Positions 32,412 to 43,046 of a stretch of DNA of 64,000 nucleotides are shown here, piece after piece; position 1 is the stretch's first letter, and the number at the start of each line of letters is the position of its first letter. The notes beneath the pieces are model-generated. The model saw only the letters and a program-made list of their open reading frames with translations, was not told the origin of the DNA and ran no database searches. This DNA comes from Rhizoclosmatium globosum (lineage: Eukaryota > Chytridiomycota > Chytridiomycetes > Chytridiales > Chytriomycetaceae): positions 744,001-808,000 of the forward strand of contig MCGO01000001.1 in NCBI GenBank assembly GCA_002104985.1. The letters run 5' to 3'. The translations under genes and the position numbers were made by a program.

Positions 32412-33885
32412 ATGGTGTACCCGACCAACATGGTTGGCGGCCCCTTGGAGCGGTTTGTGACTGCAAGTCCAGACTGTGGTGGTAGTGTTCCAGATCCAAC
32501 CCCAGCCATGCTCAAGTGCCTGGAGTTCAGCCTTCCTGCGACGTTTACCCTTGATGTTGATTTCCAATATGCATCCTTTGAAGAAACCAACTTGAATGGA
32601 ACACTTGCCAGTCTCTTCAATTTCACGTCTACGGATCCCGCAAACTTTCTCTCCCGACTGACTGCAGTCTATGGCCTTGATGTGTCTGCACAAGGCTACA
32701 AGCTCGGAGTTAACTTCAATAATAACTTAGAACCACCTACAGCTCCTCATACTGTAATGAGAGCAGCATCCTGGTTCAAATTGATTCCAAAGGCGAATAA
32801 CCAAGGCCCAGCGCCATTATGTTATCTGCAATGGTCTGCTCTCTCTATGCAATACCCGGAACAATACATTCTCGCTTACAATAACCCTGTCTGTGGACCC
32901 TCCGCCCCAAAACTTCTCGATACTTCGGAAACAAGCAAGTTCAAGTTAGCCGTTGCTGGCTGGGCCTCGGATGGAACCGTCTATCCCACAAACCAGATGT
33001 TCGGAGCGGCGTATGGACTCTCACCAGCAAACACCGTGTACAAGTTCGTGACCAATTTCAAGTTCTCCTTCACAGTCACGTCAAACCATACCTCTCCAAC
33101 TGACGAAAACTCTTGCGTCTACACCTACCTGGTGACCAACCGTCAGGTTCTAGTTAGGAACCTCACACTTGTTTCGTACAACCTCGGCGCCTTGACTGTG
33201 AAGCCTGGATTGAATGTTAATGACGGATGTTTGGACAACCTTCAAATACTTACCCTATCTGATTACGCTTTCGCCAATCGGTCGGCTGCGTGTGGTCCTA
33301 TTGATGCTTACGAACGGTTTGAATGTTGGAGTGAACGTTCTTGATGAAGCTACACGTATTTTCAATGTGTCGACTGGGTCTATTGACACGAACTTGCGTC
33401 GTCGTGATGCTGGTGACGCTATGTTCCGTTTCGTTGATACTTCGTTGGTTGTCAAGACAACTACCACTTCTACCTCGACTTTCACCTCTACTTCCATCTC
33501 TACTTTCACTGCAACTTCTATCTCTACTATCGCTGCAACTTCTATCTCTACTATCGCTGCTACTCCTGCTGCTACCATAAACTCTGCCTCAGCCAAGGTA
33601 AATTATTTTTTTGGAAGATTATATTGATGGAATTAATTTATGAATATTAGACGGCCACAACTGCTGCTGTTCCTTCTGTCGTAGCATCTGGAGTTGCTTC
33701 TGGAAGCGTTATTCCCACTTCTTCAGTCGCTCCTGTTCCCACTGGTTACGCTGCTCCTTCTGCTTATGGGGCTCCAGGAAGCAACAACATTTACAAGGGA
33801 TCCGCGGTTAAGACTTGTGGTGCAGCTGCACTCATCGTTCTTGCTTTTATTGTTTCCAAGTTGAAGTTTCCAAGTAGGAATCTGT
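32412..33885 (+). CDS. mucin-like surface protein, copy 2 (one frameshift)
   Basis: Paralogue of the 24583 gene. Starts MVYPTNMVGGPLERFV and shares LSRLTAVYG, YILAYNNPVCG and SPTDENSCVYTYL. The frame slips by one base near 33318 (after DAYERF, continuing NVGVNVLDEATRIFNV), probably a lost T in a T run. A Thr/Ser-rich tract with repeated STIAATSI units is followed by a 55-nt intron (about 33598-33651). The last exon encodes PTGYAAPSAYGAP, NNIYKGS and a hydrophobic end (AALIVLAFIVSKLKF). No signal peptide was recognised. The repeat tail and end match copy 1 closely, so the two arose by duplication. Confidence 0.65.
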
Positions 33886-34048
33886 AGGATTATCATTTAT
33901 CCCACATTTAACAATTAGATAGGAATTATAAATTTAGAAAAATATATGGTATAACGATTTTTGGTTTGTTGTTGTGGAAAAGCATCAAAGTGGCAAAGTT
34001 CACAGAAGATGTTGTTCCTCCTGTCAGAAAACAGTCAATTAAACCTCA

Positions 34049-36027
34049 ATGGAGGCTTTCCGTAAACTAGACTTCCGAATCGGACGCATCATAGCAGTAG
34101 ACCTGTTTCCCAAAGCGCGAAACCCTTCGTACAAAGTCCGTGTCGACTTCGGTCCCTGTCTTGGAATTCGAATGTCTTCAGCCCAGCTTACGAAGGGTTA
34201 CCCTGACCCGTCGACTCTGGTGGGACAATTGACGCTTGCTGTTATCAATTTTCCACCTCGACGTATCGCTGGATTCAGTGAGTGAGTCGGCGATTCGAGC
34301 CCAAAGTCGGCAATCCCGGCCCACTCCAAAACTGATAAAACAATAAATAACTTCAATTCCGTTTTATTTCGTATCACGAGACTCTGTTAATATTAAAGAT
34401 CATATAAAATACTATGAAATGGCAGAAGAATGTGCAGTTTGGAAAGAATGGTGAGGAGTGGTGCCAGGTTTATGTTGAATACAACATCTTGGCTTATAGC
34501 TCCTCTCACAGCTGTCATAAACACCTGAAAACGCAGGAAGTAAAAGAAAATATATATTTTATGCTTTTGAAATATATAAGAGGGAGCTCAGAGCCTTCCT
34601 CCTTCTTTACCGCTCTCTTGAAAATGATACAAAAAATTTAAACAAGTCCAGTTCATCTGGCGTATCTCTTACTGTCTAATAAATTATATAAATTGTATTA
34701 AGATATAAACATACTGCTCTCCTGAGAAGTATAGGACGTTTGGACGTAAGGAAAGTGTGTATTGTTATGGGATAGAATTGTATAAATCAACAGTTATTTG
34801 CGCTAGAAGCTTTGATTACAGAAACTTCAAACTTTCACTAAGTATTATTTATTGTTTATACTATATTCACGCACACTCTCAGCAGAACTGCATAAATGTT
34901 GAGGCAGCTAGGATTTGTGGCTACCAACCCTTCCAAGAGCCACTCCTTGAAACAAATTGTGCAGGCTTACAGTTGAGCATTTGTGAATTTTAATTGTATA
35001 AATATTACTATTATAAGTTCATTGCTCGTAATTACCGCTGATTCAACGGCTGGTGCATGAAAGAAGATCACCTTGAAAAATGCAATTTTCTAGAAGGTCC
35101 CCAGAACAAGATACCATCCTCAGCTTTTGCAGATTTATTAATTTGTACTTGTTTATATCATTCGCAGTATGGGACGCTTTCAAATAAACAGGCTCTGAAG
35201 TAAAGCCGAATAGAATGTAACAACATCATATCCCAAATAATTACAGTTGCCAGATGGCTTAAAGCTTCAAACTATCTACTAATGGAATTAATTAATTAAC
35301 ACCAAAACGAGAATAGATAATAACTGGTCAGAAGAGGCTCCAATTCCAAAATAGATGGCGGTAGTTCCAAACAACAGACTATTATTCGAAGGAGACAATG
35401 ATAATTGCATTAAATACAATGGAATCCAATAAATAAATGTTCGATATCTGATGTGCGTGAATTAGAAGAGTGGAGAAAGCTGGCTCAGTGCGTTGTTAAA
35501 GATGAAGTGTGGAGTTGGAAACCTGGACCTAACTAATTAAAATGGATAGCCTGGCCTAAGCCTACTTAAATATAGTATTATTGCGTAATTTTCAATGTTT
35601 GCACTTTATTTGAGGGATAAATCTCGTCGGGTTCTGCAGTAAATGCAGCTAGAAGATTTTTGGGGTGGGTCGGGATTGCCGACTTTGGGCTCGAATCGCC
35701 GACTCACTCAGTTCTGAAGTGTTGATCACTGGAATGTATGCTGATGATGTCCGTGTGTTCTTGGTGCAACCGGCGCAGGAGGTTGAAGTTGGAAGTAGAG
35801 TAACGGTGTTGGATTCTGTAACGGGTGGGCTTCTGGATGTGGGGGATAAAGCAGCACAAGGTGCGACTATAGAAGACTTTCACCAATGCCAGTTTGCGTT
35901 GACTGCCAGCAAGTATTTGGGCCTTGGTGGATATGATGAACATATTCTTGCTGTCGAAAACGGTGAATCTGATCCTATTCCGCTTGTAACTAGTGATGAA
36001 ATAGCTGTGGGAACTGCACTTAAATAG
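34049..36027 (+). CDS. CsaA/EMAP-type tRNA-binding protein, split by a mobile element
   Basis: The 5' part (34049-34281) reads MEAFRKLDFRIGRIIAVDLF, then ARNPSYKVRVDFG, then MSSAQLTKGYPDP and LAVINFPPRRIAGFS: the tRNA-binding OB fold of CsaA/EMAP-II proteins. The family continues SEVL(I/V)LG, which is found 1.4 kb away at 35713 (SEVLITGMYADDVRVFLVQP). Between them sits a TIR element (34280-35709). A donor GTGAGT at 34282 and an acceptor CTCAG ending at 35711 would remove the element as a 1,430-nt phase-2 intron. That gives exactly 549 coding bases, a 182-residue protein with one extra Asp (GFS-D-SEV). Without such splicing the gene is dead. Confidence 0.72.
34280..34324 (+). repeat. left terminal inverted repeat
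   Basis: Begins GAGTGAGTCGGCGATTCGAG. Its reverse complement occurs at 35665-35709 with one mismatch near the inner end (GGCCCAC against GACCCAC). The GTGAGT at 34282 doubles as a potential splice donor. Confidence 0.93.
35665..35709 (-). repeat. right terminal inverted repeat
   Basis: Ends CGAATCGCCGACTCACTC. With the adjoining AG of the target duplication it forms CACTCAG, a potential splice acceptor. Confidence 0.93.
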
Positions 36028-36112
36028 CTTATAATATGAAAATGTAGCATTCAATATACTGTATTGGAAAGAATAAAGGTAAATATAGTCAAAGGAAAAA
36101 ACGTGATGCAAC

Positions 36113-37919
36113 CTAAGAGGCAATCTTGAGTGGATCTTCATTAATGATTGTGTTCCTTGCGCCAGGTTGGCGCACATTGTCATCCGACGTTTGCGCAGTG
36201 TTAATAATGCGACTAACAGCAACTGGTGGAAGTGCAGTCTCGCTCTTATTGTTGGCCGATAACTGTTCTGGTTGTTCTTCTTGAGAAGCTCAGAAAACAC
36301 GAGAACCATACTGTGGAAACACTTTTGAAGCTCAGCCAGTTCGTAAATAAACGAACGGTCCTTAATTTCCGCGGACGTTCCGAGAACTTCACGGAACTTG
36401 AGGTCTTTTAGTAACTGGATCTGTTTTACAACCACATAGAGTTGTCGTGATATCAAGATTGCAAAGAGGGCACCGAGAACGACAAACGAGCCGATGATTC
36501 CAATCATCATGTAACCCGTCTGTGAAGAAAGTTTGTTGAACTGGGATTCGACTGAATCGATGTTCATGTAGACTACGAATAGGTGCTGCTTTCCGTTTAG
36601 TTTATAAGCATTTAAACCCAGTTTCCAGTTCTCGGTCCCTAGCTTTCGCTCGACAAACCAGTTTGTCGCACCAGGAAAGTATTGTTCAATGTATGTTCCC
36701 GTGAGCCCAAGCTGTGCAACAACGTTATCGACAGAGCCATATCGATATGTGCTATTTACAAAATTGGACAAGTCCTGAAAGAACGGGTCATTGATTTCGT
36801 TGATTGTCAAGAGCGTTTCGTTCTGAATTGTGGCGGCGAAGCTTGAAGTCCCGACCACATACCCTGTATCGCATTCAACAACAGCAGCAAAAATTGGGAA
36901 AGAAACAATGTCGATGATGTCGCGAATTTGTGAAGAGATGAAGGAGAGGGTCCAATCGTTTCCAAACACAGCTTGTTCTCCTGTAACTTTCTGCATTAAT
37001 TTTTGTTTTCTAAAAGTGAAATTTGGATCTGAACCTGTGACTTGGTTGGTGGTAAAGTAGTTCCAAGTTTTGTATGGATATCCTGTGAAAACATATCTGT
37101 TTGTAAATCCATATGTATTCCCAAGCCCATATTCCAAGTTAACGCCCGCGGTTCCTCCTACAGCATTCAACAGGGTATTATTATTTCCCGGGTTGGAAAG
37201 TGTACCGTTGCCGATTTGTATGTTGACATTTACGGGACTTCCGACTGGGGTTCCGTTTAAATCACAATTATAGGTATAAAACGAATCTCCAGATTGATTC
37301 CACTGAAACGTTAATTACGTGAATATATATACGGATGTATTCAAAGAACTTACCCATTGAAGTTGAGGAACCCCATTTGCGTCATAAGCATAGTTGTATC
37401 CGATTTGATATCCTTCAGGATATGTCTGCATATACATACTAGTTGTATATTGAAGAACCCCTTGTAGCTCAATCAACTGACTGTCAAAAGTATTCTTCGC
37501 GCTTTCAAGTGTTCTATAACTCCACTGATTCAGCTGTTTCACCATCGTCAATTTAAATTTTCAAATATAAAGAGATTTACTCTGAACATCTCTGCTTGCT
37601 TTGCAGTGATAAACGCAAGTGTCTGGGCAGTTTTCAAAATATAATTGGAGACTTGGTTTGACACGAGGTACTCGATTTCTTCGATCAAGGCCCCAACGTT
37701 TTGCTTTCCAGCAGCGAGCGTGAGTTGCCTATGTTACTTGATAGTGAGTGTGTCGTTGTATTTACTGTGTATATTCTACCATCCAAGTACACCCACTGTT
37801 ACTGCACAAGCAGTTATGAAACCAGCCATAAGAGCAAACAAGCGAGGCTTGTACTTGAGTACCTGTGTTAAGGTTGACGAGGTGTGTGAGCCTGCGAGAG
37901 ATGGGCGACGGGCAGCCAT
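36113..37919 (-). CDS. two-pass membrane sensor with large Cache-like extracellular domain
   Basis: Start MAARRPSLAGSHTSS at 37919. The first membrane helix is RLFALMAGFITACAVTVGVL. A roughly 400-residue extracellular part spans exons split near 37730-37780, 37555-37585 and 37310-37355 and includes TGEQAVFGNDWTLSFISSQI, FPIFAAVVECDTGYVVGTSS and WKLGLNAYKLNGKQHLFVVY, the layout of a Cache/PAS-like periplasmic sensor. The second helix is GYMMIGIIGSFVVLGALFAI, then a HAMP-like coiled coil (VVKQIQLLKDLKFREVLG). Near 36275 the frame must slip one base to reach the natural tail SETALPPVAVSRII ... EDPLKIAS (stop at 36113). No kinase or cyclase domain follows. Ligand unknown. Confidence 0.6.
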
Positions 37920-38041
37920 TATTTTGTTTGGAAGATTTACAATGTGACAAGAGAAGGGGAAAGAGGATAGAATCCCTTATAGTTCCGAATCAAATTTATT
38001 TTTGCAATGCTTATTTGGCTGTGTGGTAGAATCATTAACTT

Positions 38042-38422
38042 TCAAGCACTTGTTACTGGTACTTTCGCCTTCAGTCTATCAATAGCAGCTCTCAAAGCCC
38101 CTTCCTCTCTAGCCGCCTTCTGTCTCTTGGCATAAAACTCTTGGAGGAGGGCGTCGTCGCTCTCAGCCCTGATACGAGCAGCAAACAGGGAGAGGTAGAG
38201 GCCGCCACTGGAAACCATGATGAAGCAACTGATACCTCTTCTCACACGAAGCCAGTTGATGGGTCTTGGAGGCGAATTGTCCTATGGTTTTGTTAGGAAG
38301 TTCTGCGAGTAAGTGTCTGGAGGGAAGCATAGGATCAGTGGACATCTCACCAAAAGAAGTGCTTCTCTAACGGCAAATAGGAAGCTCTTGTAAGTCGTTG
38401 CGGTTGGAAGGGCTTTGTTCAT
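38042..38422 (-). CDS. small single-pass membrane protein, possibly mitochondrial
   Basis: Two exons (start MNKALPTATTYKSFLF at 38422; intron about 38282-38347, acceptor ACCATAG). Residues after the intron read DNSPPRPINWLRVRRG, then a hydrophobic helix (ISCFIMVSSGGLYLSLFAA), then a charged helix (LLQEFYAKRQKAAREEGALR), ending KVPVTSA. About 103 residues. The topology resembles small inner-membrane subunits of respiratory complexes, but I do not recognise the family. Confidence 0.55.
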
Positions 38423-39180
38423 CGTAACTGAAAGGGTGAAATGAAAGGGTGGGTGTCTCAGTTTGTGAGGGATTTTTGCGGCCAATCAATGACAATCACA
38501 TGGAAAATTGAACAAAGGCAAGTAAATAGTTCTATTCTTCTTCTTTCTGTTTCAGAGTCCGCAATTATTGACTGCGCACAATGTGGACAAGCATGGCGCA
38601 GTTCACTGTTGACTATATATAGTCCTTGCGTTTCACTCTTAGCTCGTCACTCTCCTCCTCCATCAAGACAACTTGCAGCAAATCTAATGCTATGCATAAC
38701 CAGGAATGTTGTCTGTCTGGAGAAGGGAGTCAATATCACAAATGGCGACAAACAGCAACTCACAACGTTGGTATTTTTGAATGTCGTCTGTTAGGATACT
38801 CGCTGTTTGTATAGACAGTATACCGCAAAGTTGAAAATCAGATTACGTTAAGGCAACTAACAGCTATTATAACCATTGTTTATGAAATGTTGTCTGATGG
38901 TTGTCTGTAGAGACAATACACTGCAGCCTTTGATCAATTCCAAACACTGTGCAAGACAACATACAGCCATCCTTTAAAGCCTTTTGGTTCAATGCTGTTG
39001 TCTGTCCCCTTTTCACCCCTTTCTTTCCCCTCTTTTCATCTGGACTGAGACTTTTTTTTGAAAGACTCACTCTTACTCTATTGATTTCTGATGTTTCTCT
39101 AAAATAAACAAAATCCTATATTCTCACATCATAATATAATACACAAACCAAATTAAATCAAAAGTCCAGAACAAAAAGTA
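38423..39180. other. gene-free stretch with recurring TTGTCTG words
   Basis: About 760 bases without a convincing gene. TGTTGTCTG or close variants recur at about 38705, 38778, 38888 and 38998. Related phrases AGACAGTATACCGCAA (about 38813) and AGACAATACACTGCAG (about 38912) appear next to two of them, so this may be a decayed short repeat. A TATATATAG box lies near 38613. Confidence 0.35.
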
Positions 39181-39186
39181 AGTCCT

Positions 39187-41308
39187 CTACCGCCCACCAC
39201 CGCCCATATCCCTCCTCAACATCCTCTTCTCCTCCGCCAACAAATCCCCAAACCGCGCCAACTCCAACACAGCTTCCCTCCTCATCCTCTCTTCACCCGC
39301 CACATCCACCTTCCTCTCCCGTCCCGGAACAACACGAACCGGAACATCTTCATCAGTTCCCCATGGCGCTTTGACGACACTCCCAGCCTTACGACGACGC
39401 GCTTGTTGATAAGTGCCGGAATCAGCATCGTCTCCCCATGGCGGGCGTAACGTTCCTTTCGGGGAGAACTCGGCTCGAGAGTGACTCCGTCCTGTTGATG
39501 TTCCTGCAGCTGCCATGTTCCCCGCCGCACCGGAATCTCGTTTTGGAGGAACTAAATGCGCGACAGATTCGACTACAACTGTACGCGGTGGGTCGCGTTG
39601 TACAGTCTGTTCTGTGACAGAGGGTTGGTACGTTACTCTGTCGTATGTTTGTTTTCGGGGTTCGTCGCGGGGTGAAAAAGATGGCTTTGGGCCCACGTTG
39701 ATTATTCCGAGAGTGTTGTTTGTGGTGCGGTTGGGTGTTATTGAGGGGAGGCGATTGTGTTTTGGTGATGTGTCCTTTTTGGAGGGGGCGGGTGGAGCTG
39801 TGGGTTGAGGTACGGTTCGACCAAATGCGGAACGGGGGCGTGGTTTTGTGGGTTTGGTAGAAGCCTTTTTAAGTTTTGGGGCTTGGGGTTCAGTGATTGG
39901 GTAACCGTTGCCGCCTTTTACACTTCCCAGAATTTTTGTCAGTTTCTTTGTGGGAGAGAGGGATGGATTCTGTTTTCTGGAGATTGGAGGAGGAGATGGA
40001 GGTGGAGGCGTTGGAGAACGGAGGCCTGAGGTGTTTGTTTTGACAGTAGATATGATTTTCGCAAGTTTCTTTGAAGGTGATTGCGGAAGCTTAAGAGTTG
40101 GGCGCGCGATAATGACAGGCGCGGGTTCTGGTTCAGGCTCTGGTTCAAGATCCAACTGTACAGGTGGTTGAAGAGAATATTTTGACTTTTGAGACTTTGA
40201 AGGATGCAGTCGTGGAATTTTACTGACGATATTGGCTGGTTTGTGTTGTTGAGGAGCCTCAAAAGATTCTGCAGCTGGCGCGACAGTTTCCAGCGGCGGT
40301 AATACCTGTTTCGGCTCGGGCACGACAGTTCCTCCGAATCCATACTGACTATCGTATACACCATGGTTTCCGTTATCAATTACACGTGCAGACCGCCGCA
40401 TAGGCATTCCCGTTACACTCTTGTTCACGTCACCCGTTTCACCACCGCGTCCTCCTCCACCACCATGTGTTCCAGGATGCTGCGTCTCTCCCCAACTGCG
40501 ATACACAAATTCAGGCTTGTTGCGTTCAGCTTCCTCCCGTTTCTTCTTTTCTTCCACTTGTTTCCTCAAAGATTCGCGCCATTCTTCAGCTTCACGTTTC
40601 TTTCGGTCCGCAACGTCGTCGGCAGCCTGGTCGGAGTTGAATTGGGAACGTATTCGGCCATATGATGTAGGCGGGTTATGTGGATGGGAGGATTCGAGGA
40701 GGTCTACGAGAGAATTTGATGGTTCTTGTTGTTCTCTTTGAAGATGGTGTCTGTGGTGGGTTTTTTGAGGAGGATTCTGATATTCCGCAGCAGGGGGTGG
40801 CGGGTGGGCACTGAGAGCATTTATTTCCGACAGAGTTCGTCTTCGCGGGCCTGTAGGGACGGAGGAAGGAGCCGCCGAGCCGCCCGTAAAGAAGGAAGTG
40901 TTTGAGGTGTTTGCCGGTGAGGAGAAGGGGGCAGCAGCAGCCAGGGTTCTCCTTGTTGGTGCTTCAAAGAGGGACGAGTAGACCTATTCAACACCCTCAC
41001 CACTTAGTTTAACCAGAGAAACAAACAAAGAAAAGTAGAAAACAAACCAGAATCTTTTCTTTTCGCTCTGATTCGTCGCGCAGCTTCGCCTCTTTCGCAA
41101 CTCGTCGCTGCTCGTCCAAGTCCTTCAGCCACTGCGTCCGCGCTGCCTCGCGTTGCTTTGTTTGAACATCGACTTCGGTGGCGAAGATGGCGCCCGATTC
41201 GGCGTCGTGTTGGTTTGGGTGGTTTTGTTGTGGGCGCGGCCTTCTCATCAAAGTTGGTTGGTTGGAGACAAATCTTGTTGTAGAACTGTTTATTGACAAC
41301 TTAAGCAT
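39187..41308 (-). CDS. disordered coiled-coil protein, CCDC66/CSPP1-like N-terminus
   Basis: The N-terminal exon starts at 41308 (MLKLSINSS) or, more likely, [13 protein letters not shown] at about 41248. It reads [20 protein letters not shown] and [20 protein letters not shown], a pattern like the conserved segment of the ciliary/centrosomal proteins CCDC66 and CSPP1. After an intron at about 40985-41050 comes a Pro/Ser-rich part, a second charged helix ([22 protein letters not shown]), and a long disordered basic-Pro tail with [18 protein letters not shown] repeats ([10 protein letters not shown] near 40080, [10 protein letters not shown] near 39940), ending [12 protein letters not shown] cilium-related role would fit a zoosporic fungus but is inferred from weak similarity. 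Confidence 0.5.
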
Positions 41309-42850
41309 CCTTCTCGGAGTTCTCTCCGTAGTTTTCCAGAACCAAGTCGTTCAATCCGAACGCTTCGTTTTGGTCGTAAGTTCGCACATATGTTTCAATA
41401 GTCATATCTGGATCCGGGTCTGGTGCATAAATGTTTTGCAAGTACTAGAATCCAAATGTTAGTCATGTTCCAACTCAATCTCAACGAAGCTTACAGAGTT
41501 TCCAAGTGGATCGTCCAAAATGAGTGTGTAAGGCATCTCAACCTTCAAGGCTTTCTTCAACTTAGCCAAGAATCGGTCGAAAGCAGCGCGTCGTTCTGTT
41601 GATCCAGAGTCTCCTGACGAGAAAGGCGCAGCAGTCTTTTCAATCTCCTCGTACACTTGCGTCAAAAGCCCTTCCACAGTTGTGAATCGTCCTCCAAGGG
41701 TTCCCGTTGTCAAGTCTAATTCAATCTCAGGAATCTCTAATCCACAAGTCTCACTCTTGAGAATATCACGGTTCAAGTCCTCCAAATCCCGAATCTTGAG
41801 TGTAATCTTCTTTCCAAACTGAGAAATGGCTCCTCCAGCCTTGACTTCATTCGACTTGTAACCACATTGCTCACAGTCGGTAGCCATAATAACAACTTCC
41901 TTGAAGTGTGGGATTTCCATGATATGCATACGCGTGTCACTTGGTGCGTTGCAACGGGAACAGTTTCCGTGGAAAATGTGGACTTCGTTTGCTAGTTCAT
42001 CATCAAGAACTTCGTCAACGGCTTCCTGCACAGCCTTGTCGAGCTGCTCCTCCTGCTCCTGGTGAAGACCAAGAGCTTCGTTCATTTCTGGTGTACGTTT
42101 GTACTGTGCAAGTTTCATTTGTGGGTCCTTGTTGGGTGCACGCAAGTTCTCAATGTACGAGTTTCCAGCTGGATCGTTGATTTCAATTGTGAAGTCTTCT
42201 GATGGACCGTCAAGGTAGGATTGGAGGGTGTCGATCACTGTCTGGACCTTGGCGTGGACATCTGGGGCAGTAGCGAATCGGACAGGTTGCATTGCTGAAA
42301 GACCTTCGATGGATTTGGAAATGAGTCCTTCGACTGTTGTAAGAACTCCACGTTGGGTTTCAGATCTGGTTTGGGGGTGTGATAAGTCCATAGAAGAAGG
42401 ACAAGGAAGGTGAAGGAACCTACGGGATTTCAAAGTCGAGTTCGTGGAACTTGACGGAGGCAGTTTCTGACTTGACGACTTGACGGTTCAGATCCTGCTT
42501 GTTCTTGATGACACAGGATTGAATGCATCCCATATCGTGGACAGCTGATCCAGACTGGATCTCGTTGTTCTTGAAGCCACAGTGCTCACACTCAAAGCAC
42601 ATGAGAATAACCTCTTTGAAGTGCGGGATCAGAGTGAGCATGATTCGAGAGATTCCCTGTACATCCATAGGTGGTTAAGTACGCCGACGGAATCAAATCG
42701 AACAGTTAAGTTTACATTCTCGTGGCAGTTCATACACAGCGATTCGACAACAGTGACAGGGCTCTCGTCTTCAACAGAGTCGCCGATGCGTGCAAAGAGT
42801 CGCTTGTCTTCGTTTCCACGGGCAACGGAAGGTGGGACTGATTCAGCCAT
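41301..42850 (-). CDS. ZPR1: ZPR1 zinc-finger protein
   Basis: Starts [17 protein letters not shown]. It has two ZPR1 zinc-finger/beta modules. The first has CMNCHENV across an intron to [18 protein letters not shown] and [10 protein letters not shown]. The second has [20 protein letters not shown] with [10 protein letters not shown]. Each is followed by the GxLGGxFTTVEGL-type segment, here [14 protein letters not shown] in the second. The final exon, after an intron near 41450-41495, gives [11 protein letters not shown] and [11 protein letters not shown], with stop at 41301. ZPR1 is a chaperone-like partner of eEF1A needed for its folding. Four exons, no frameshift. The stop codon overlaps a possible ATG of the next minus-strand gene. 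Confidence 0.92.
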
Positions 42851-43046
42851 TTGTTTGATTTGTTTTTTTTGGCAAAGTGAGTAAAAAAGAAAAATGCTCT
42901 ACTGTATTTCTCAAGAATGAAGACACTAAAGAAAAAGAAACTTTCCCTCCAATCCCATTAACTCCTTCCATCATTGAATACAGTAATGGGAACCACGTGG
43001 TTTTCAAACGACCCACGCAGCTCCGGGAAACTGAAACAAATCAACA
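42851..43046. other. interval between the Fanzor gene 3' end and ZPR1
   Basis: A 196-base interval, the place where a right-end guide RNA would be expected if this Fanzor still has one. It contains a perfect 12-nt palindrome AACCACGTGGTT at 42991-43002 and poly-A/poly-T rich sequence next to the ZPR1 start. I saw no terminal repeat matching sequence beyond 49.3 kb. Confidence 0.35.

Larger units (their letters stand above)
34280..35709. mobile_element. non-autonomous TIR DNA transposon (1,430 bp) inserted in a coding exon
   Basis: The ends are 45-bp terminal inverted repeats differing at one base. A 3-bp AGT target duplication flanks it (34277-34279 and 35710-35712). Deleting the element and one AGT restores the uninterrupted coding sequence GGA TTC AGT TCT GAA. 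The interior is AT-rich with only short open frames (longest about 78 codons) and no transposase, so it is non-autonomous. The superfamily is unclear: a 3-bp duplication is seen in CACTA-like and some other groups, but the ends are GAGTG...CACTC rather than CACTA. Confidence 0.88.

Noticed and set aside
35704..36110. C-terminal 130 residues of the minus-strand open frame running past the sensor gene into the tRNA-binding protein exon
   Set aside because: It is antisense to conserved coding sequence and has unnatural composition. A one-base slip near 36275 gives a normal tail and stop at 36113 instead.
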